Assembly: GCA_963575745.1 (NCBI GenBank)
Contig: CAUYUJ010019608.1
Coordinates: forward strand, 90,001 to 154,000
Direction of reading: 5' to 3'
DNA length: 64,000 nt
From: Prorocentrum cordatum
Taxonomy: Eukaryota; Sar; Dinophyceae; Prorocentrales; Prorocentraceae
The notes beneath the pieces are model-generated. The model saw only the letters and a list, made by a program, of their open reading frames with translations, did not search any database and was not told the origin of the DNA. Positions 38,023 through 44,200 of the stretch are shown one piece after another (positions within the stretch are counted from its first letter, which is position 1; each line of letters begins with the position of its first letter). Position numbers and translations under genes: made by a program.

Positions 38023-40177
38023 CAGTAGTAGTAGCAGTAGTAGTAGTAGTACAATTGCGCTTGCGTGCACGTTGCACTGGCACTTACACACACACACCGC
38101 CACGCCCGCGTACAAAAGCAGCCAAAAGCAACGCAGCGCTTGTGTACACTTCCGTGCCTGCGTTCACCACATTATCTGTGTGAGCTCGCCCTGCGTGCAC
38201 CCCGATGCCTGCGTCCACCACAATGTTTCTGTACACCACCAATTGCTTCAGCAGCAGCAGCAACAACCGTGTGCCCAACGAGGCCCCCGTGTCTGCGTGC
38301 ATCTCTCGGGGCCTCTGGGCCACGTCGGTCGTCGCGCCTTCGTCCTCCTCCTCCTCCTCCCCCTCCTTCACCGCCTACTTTTCCTCCTCATCCTTCTCCT
38401 CCATCTACTCCTCCCTCCTCCTGCTCCTCCCACCACTCCTCCTCCTCCTCCTCCTCCTCCTCCTCCTCCTCCTCCTCTTCCTCCTCTTCCTTCTCCTCCT
38501 CCTCCTCCTCCTCCTCCTCCTCCTCCTCCTCCTTCTCTTCCTCCTTCTCCTCCTCGCCCTCCTACCTCTCCTCACCTCCTACACAGCTCCTCCCCCTCCT
38601 TCCTCCTCTTTCCTTTCCTCCTCCTCATCCTCCTCCTCCTCCGCCTCCTGCTACTGCTGCTCCTGATGCTGCTTCTCCTCCTCCTCCTCCTCCTCCTCCC
38701 CCACCTGCTCTATGGGAAACTGCGCGCGTTCACGCCTGTAGCCGGTTTCCTGGCGTCACCGTTACGTGGGTTGGGAAAGGGTCGGGGGTGGGGGTAACAC
38801 GCGTTACGTCCGGAAGTAATGAAAACGATGTCCACAGGTCTCGACCCTTTCCCCGGGACCAGCTCCTGAATCGTTTTTTGGCGGCCCCAAGGCCCTGTAG
38901 AGGCCTGCAAGGGCTGGAAATAATTACACCTGAGAAACCCCCAATCAGCGGATGATTTGAAAATTAATACTATAGATCTTGTGATCGATTGTGAGATCGA
39001 TAATGAGATCGATACTGGAATCGATAGTGAGGACGATTCTAAGGTCGATCGTGAGATCGAGAGTGAAATCGATTGAATGAGATCGATAATGAGATCGATC
39101 GCGAGATCGCTCATGCGATCTCTAGTGAGATCGCTTGTGAGATCGTAGTGAGATCGAGTGTGAGATCGATGGTGAGACCGATCGATACAAAAAGATCGAC
39201 CAAGAACCCGGGACCCCAAGAACCTCGCCGCCCTCCGAAATCGGTCCAGAACCCGGAACCGGGAACCCGGGAACCCAGAACCGGGAACCCAGCGTGCAAC
39301 CAAAATCGGCGGGACACTTTCGCCAAATCCTTCAACTTCCGCGAGGACTCCTTCAGTGCAAGCACTGATTGGGGAATAAAAACTATTCTATCGCGATTGC
39401 TTCATGATTCGAGGTCTCAGGGTAAAGATGGGATCCTTACAAAAGGGGCTAGGACGATGATAAATCCGTCACAGAGCGTTCCAGAAAACTCTGAGAGTGT
39501 TCCAGAAAGCGCCGAGGAAGCCGCGGTGCTCGATGCATCCTCCAGAGCCGCCGGATCTCAGAGATTCTCGAGATCATCCTCACGGGCTGATATCCTCGTC
39601 CAAGCTTCGTCTTAGCTTAGGATGAAGTCGGGCACGTCCCCCCTACAGAGGGATTTTGGGCGAATGTGTTGTTTTCTTTTAAATAAAAATACACAGAACA
39701 TGCACCGAAAAATGCTGGAAAATACTCAAAAATAGTCCCCCGACTATTTGCTTCTATTTTTGAACATTCCTCCTGAAGAGGGACAGGCCCGATTTAAGCT
39801 TAGGACCCCATCTCAACCGTATCGATCCAAGGCTGTCCCTGCGGCGGCCAGCGGCGCATTCGGGACCAGGGGCCCCCCTGCCGCGGGCGCCTGGCCGTCG
39901 ATTCCTCGATCACCGTCTCCAGCTGCGCGACGCGGGCCTGGGCGTCGGCCACCGCCTGGGTCTTCTCCTTCTGCTGGGCGGAGGGGGTTCTCCTCCTCCT
40001 CCTCCTCCTCCTCCTCCGTAGACCGTAGACGTCGTCATCGTCGTCGTCGTCGCCGTCGTCGTCGTTATCCTCACCGTCGTCGCCGTCGCCGTCGCCGGCC
40101 GCCGCCGCCGCCTCCGCTGTCGCCGTCGCCGTCGCCGTCGTCGTCATCGTCGTCGTCGCCACCGCCGCCGCCGCCGC

Positions 40178-40215
<38 letters not shown>

Positions 40216-40258
40216 GCATCATCGTCGTCGTCGTCGCCGTCGTCGTCGTTATCCTCAC

Positions 40259-40304
<46 letters not shown>

Positions 40305-41241
40305 TTCGTCGCCGTCGCCGTCGCCATCGCCGTCGCCGTCGCCGCCGTCATCGCCGCCTCCTCCTCCTCCTCCTCCTCCTTCTCCTCCTCCTCCTCCGTC
40401 GCTGTCGTTGCTGTCGTCGTCGTCGTCGTGGACGTCGTCGTCGTCGTCGTGGACGTCGTCGTTGTCGCCGACGCCGCCGCCGCCGTCCCTGACGCAGTCG
40501 CCGCCGTCGTTATCGTCGTCGTCGTCGTTGTCGCCGTCTGCGCCGTCGCATTCGTTGTCGCCGTCGCCGTCGACGCCGCCGCCGCTACCGTCGTCTTCGT
40601 CGTTGCCATCGTCGTTGTCGCCGTCCCCGCCGCCGCCACCGTCGCCGCCGTCGCCGTCGTCATCGTCGTCGTCGACGTCCCCGCTGCCGCCGCCGCCACC
40701 GCGGCCGTCGTCGTCGTCGCAGCCGCAGCCGTCGCCATCGACGTCGTCGCCGTGGCCGTGGCCGCCAGCGTCGCCAGCGTCGCCTACGCCGCCTCATCCT
40801 CCTCCTCCTCCTCCTCCTCCTCCTCCTCCGGCGCTACCTCAAGCGGAGGGCACACTGTCAGGGAATTGGCCCAAGTTGGCGGAGACAAGCAGGCGGCCGT
40901 TGTTTCGCGTGGTGGAGGGTTCGACTCCCTCTCATCACGATTGTTTCTTACAGTCAGGTGTGGCACATGTTTGCCCTCCTGGGTCCGCGTAGCTGGCCCG
41001 CAGGATCAGGGTCGGCGCAGCGGGGTCCGCGGAATCAGGACCTGCGTCGTCTCCAGAGGCGAGGATTTCGATTCCTCGCAGCACCACCGGAGCGGCACAC
41101 CGCCTCAAGGAAGGCGGCCGCGAGTGACCCAGGCGACTTGCCCTTGTCCCGTTCCGTCGCACTTATTTGCCTAAGTGCTCCCTTCGGGGATGCGACTTTC
41201 GTTGTCGCTCATGCACAGTTCCCACAGTTCCTCCTCCTCCT

Positions 41242-41284
<43 letters not shown>

Positions 41285-44200
41285 CGCCTTCGCCACCTCA
41301 CCAGCCTGCCCTGTGTGCCTTCCAAGAAGCCCCCCAGACACCTCGTCGCACTTATTTGCCTAAGTGCTCCCTTCGGGGATGCGACTTTCGTTGTCGCTCA
41401 TGCACAGTTCCCACAGTTCCTCGTCCTCGTCGTCGTCCTCGTCGTCGTCGTCGTCGTCGACGCCTTCGCCACCTCACCGGCCTGCCCTGTGTGCCTTCCA
41501 AGAAGCCCCCCAGACACCTCCCCTAGGAGCTCACTAGCGACCTTGCTCCCAAACGTCCAGTTGACGCGGCACCATTAACCCACGTGAGCTCGATGGGCCC
41601 GTCGAGTTCTGCGAGCACACTGGCGTCCTCAGTGCCGCGAGCCCATATGGCCCCTCTGAGCCCTATAAGCCACTATGATTCCCATGAGCCTCATAAGCCC
41701 TATGACCCCTATTGGCCGTGCGAGCCGCATGACCTCGACAGGGCCCTATGAGTCCTATGAGGCCTGTGTCGCCTGTTAGCCTATGACCTTATGAGCCCTC
41801 GCCATGTGGGCCCAATGAGCCCGAGGAGCCTCATGAGCCCTACGAGCCCCGTGAGCCCTGTAAGCCATCTGTCGCCTATGAGCCCCGTAAGCCCTGCGAG
41901 CCCTTTGAGCTCTATGAGCCCCATGCGCCCCAACGAGCCGCACGGCCCCAGGGAGCCTCCACAGCCCTATGAGCCCCATGAACCCCATGGGCCATATGAG
42001 CCATATGACCCCGACGACCGGTCCTGAACCCTATGAGCCTTATGAGCACGGTGGGCACAATGACACTTATGAGCCCTATGAGCCTCATAAACCCGATGAG
42101 CTCGCCAACTCTATGGGGCGCAAAAGCCCCTGACTTCTTTTTGGCCCAGGCCCTTACGAGTCCGAGAACCCCAATGAGCTCATCAGCCCGAGACGCCCTA
42201 TGCACCAAATTACGCCTGCTGGCCCTCGGAACCTCATGCTGCCCATGAGCCGCGCTGGCATAATAAGCCCTCTACCCAAGTACGGTCCCGAGCCTCTGAG
42301 ACCCAATGGCGGCGGAGAAGCCTTTGAGCCCTCTGACCCAGTAGAGCCCATGGGTCCTATCAGCCTCATGTGACTCACGGACCCCATAGCCGACGCGCAT
42401 CGCGATACTGGTGTGAAGTGGTCGCGGCGAGTCTCTCTGGCGCCATGCGATCGAGATGTTAAAAGCGATGCGAAACGAGCATATCAAATCTTACTTGTAT
42501 TATATACATATATAAATTTATATATATACATATATATATATATATACAACGCAACATTTGGGGTTGCGGAATCTGTCTTGCCCGAAATCGGGCCTGCACA
42601 ACTCAGTCGGCCACACACACACCCACACACACACACACACGGGCACCTCTGGTTGAGAGACTTCCTGCGAATGTCACAATCTCGTCAAACACCTAGAAAA
42701 CAAGCAAATCCTTGAATGCACACCCCCTCTCACATTCTTTCACTTCTTCCAACCTCCAACGCCCCGTCGACGTCCCCCCTCTCTTCTCTTCATTCTCCGC
42801 CCTGCTACTCTTCCTCCTCTCCCTCACCATCCACATGCAACACCTGTCCATTGAATTCCCGTTCCTCCTATTCTAATCACTCACAACCTCCCCCTCTCTC
42901 CACCCTTCGCCCCCTGACTCCCGTCCCCCCTCCCACCACGCAGATCCTTGTCGTTTGTTTTGCACCAACACGACATCTTGTCGTAGACCTCTTCGTCTTC
43001 GTCCGCCTCCTTCTCCAACTCCTGACAGGGACTCGACATCACGCGCCGACAGTCCCAGCAGTGCCAGGAGGATAGTGGAGGAAGGATCATCAACAAAAAT
43101 TGCAAACAAAAACGCATTGGCGCCATCCAAGACCCCAGACGTTATGATTGTTGTCAGAACGACGACACCCAAACGTCTCGCCACCCACTCCCCGGGACCG
43201 ATTTTTCATCCTGAATCATTTTCTGACGGTCCCAAGGCCCACTACGGGCCGGCGGGGGCTGAAAGTAGTGAAAAACATTCCATCGCGATTTTTTCCCTGA
43301 CTCGGGGGGGTCTGGGTTGGGAGAGGTGCGGACTTGAACCTCGTCAGTGGTCGTTGACGTGCCGCGAACGCCGGGGCCGCGGGGGGCGCGGCGGCACGGG
43401 TGCGCCCCAGGCATGACAGCAGCGTGCCCACGCGTGGACCGAACACCATCGGGATTGTGCGTGTGTCTCGAGAGCGCCACGGGAAACGTGGGGAGACTGC
43501 AGGAAACGCGAGTACAGTCGGGGCTGGTTGAAGAGGACACACGAGAGGCACAATGGGACGCACGATATTGTCATCCTTGGAGGCGTCCGTCCGACCCGAA
43601 CAGATCGTACAACCATCTTGGAGTAGATTGTTTCCCGAGCGGTATGGCAAGAAAGCGTCCGCCACGAAGCGCACACTGTAAGAGTTCTCGGCGCGCGCGT
43701 CGCCCATGGGGGGGCGACGAACACATAGTAGTACTGTGTTGGGGTGACGCCGACTGCAGGAAGCGCGAGTCGTCGGGAAAAGGGGCAAGGGATATCGGCG
43801 CCGAACCAGGGCAAACCAACAGATGCGACGAGACCAGTGGGGGACGAGCGACTTGCGCGGAGTCATCGCAGCAGGCTGGTCCAGCTGGCGGGGGCAAGCG
43901 GAGGCGGCCAAATAAAGCCCGCCACCCCACTGGGGAAACACACACGTCCTGATAATCGCTGCTCACCGAACCTCTCCCAGGGTGAATTCTGACCAGAATT
44001 TCGAAGCAAATCCACCGTGGCGACGAGGATACCCTAGGAGACACAACAAAAGCGAAAGCGAAGGAAGGGTAGCAGTATCGGTACCTCTTCCTCCTCTGAC
44101 CCAAGAGGGCCCCATCCGAAGAGCCCGCCATAGTACCACTCGCGCTGCCAGTGTACGAGCTGGTCGCAACAACCCGTTTGTGCGGTTTCCAGGGGCCGAG

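Noticed and set aside
36097-38053. Open frames of up to 311 codons (poly-Leu, poly-Ser, poly-Val)
   Set aside because: They are translations of an interrupted trinucleotide repeat; all three phases and both strands are open because stops fall in one phase only.
40010-40030. Second spliced-leader start (CTCCGTAGACCGTAG)
   Set aside because: Only CCGTAG matches DinoSL; the remaining 16 nt do not, and the context is a trinucleotide repeat.
40905-40955. tRNA-like T arm: GGTTCGACTCC B-box with a GAGGG/CCCTC stem
   Set aside because: No A box or acceptor stem in the right place upstream; an extended hairpin alone. At most a tRNA-derived scrap.
39748-40992. A 414-codon Ser/Pro-rich frame and overlapping 312- and 248-codon frames
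   Set aside because: Produced by the CGT/GCC/CTC repeat. Only a 77-nt part on the minus strand (exon 3) has real coding similarity.
43320-43345. B-box-like GGTTCAAGTCC on the minus strand
   Set aside because: No pairing T stem, no acceptor, no D arm.
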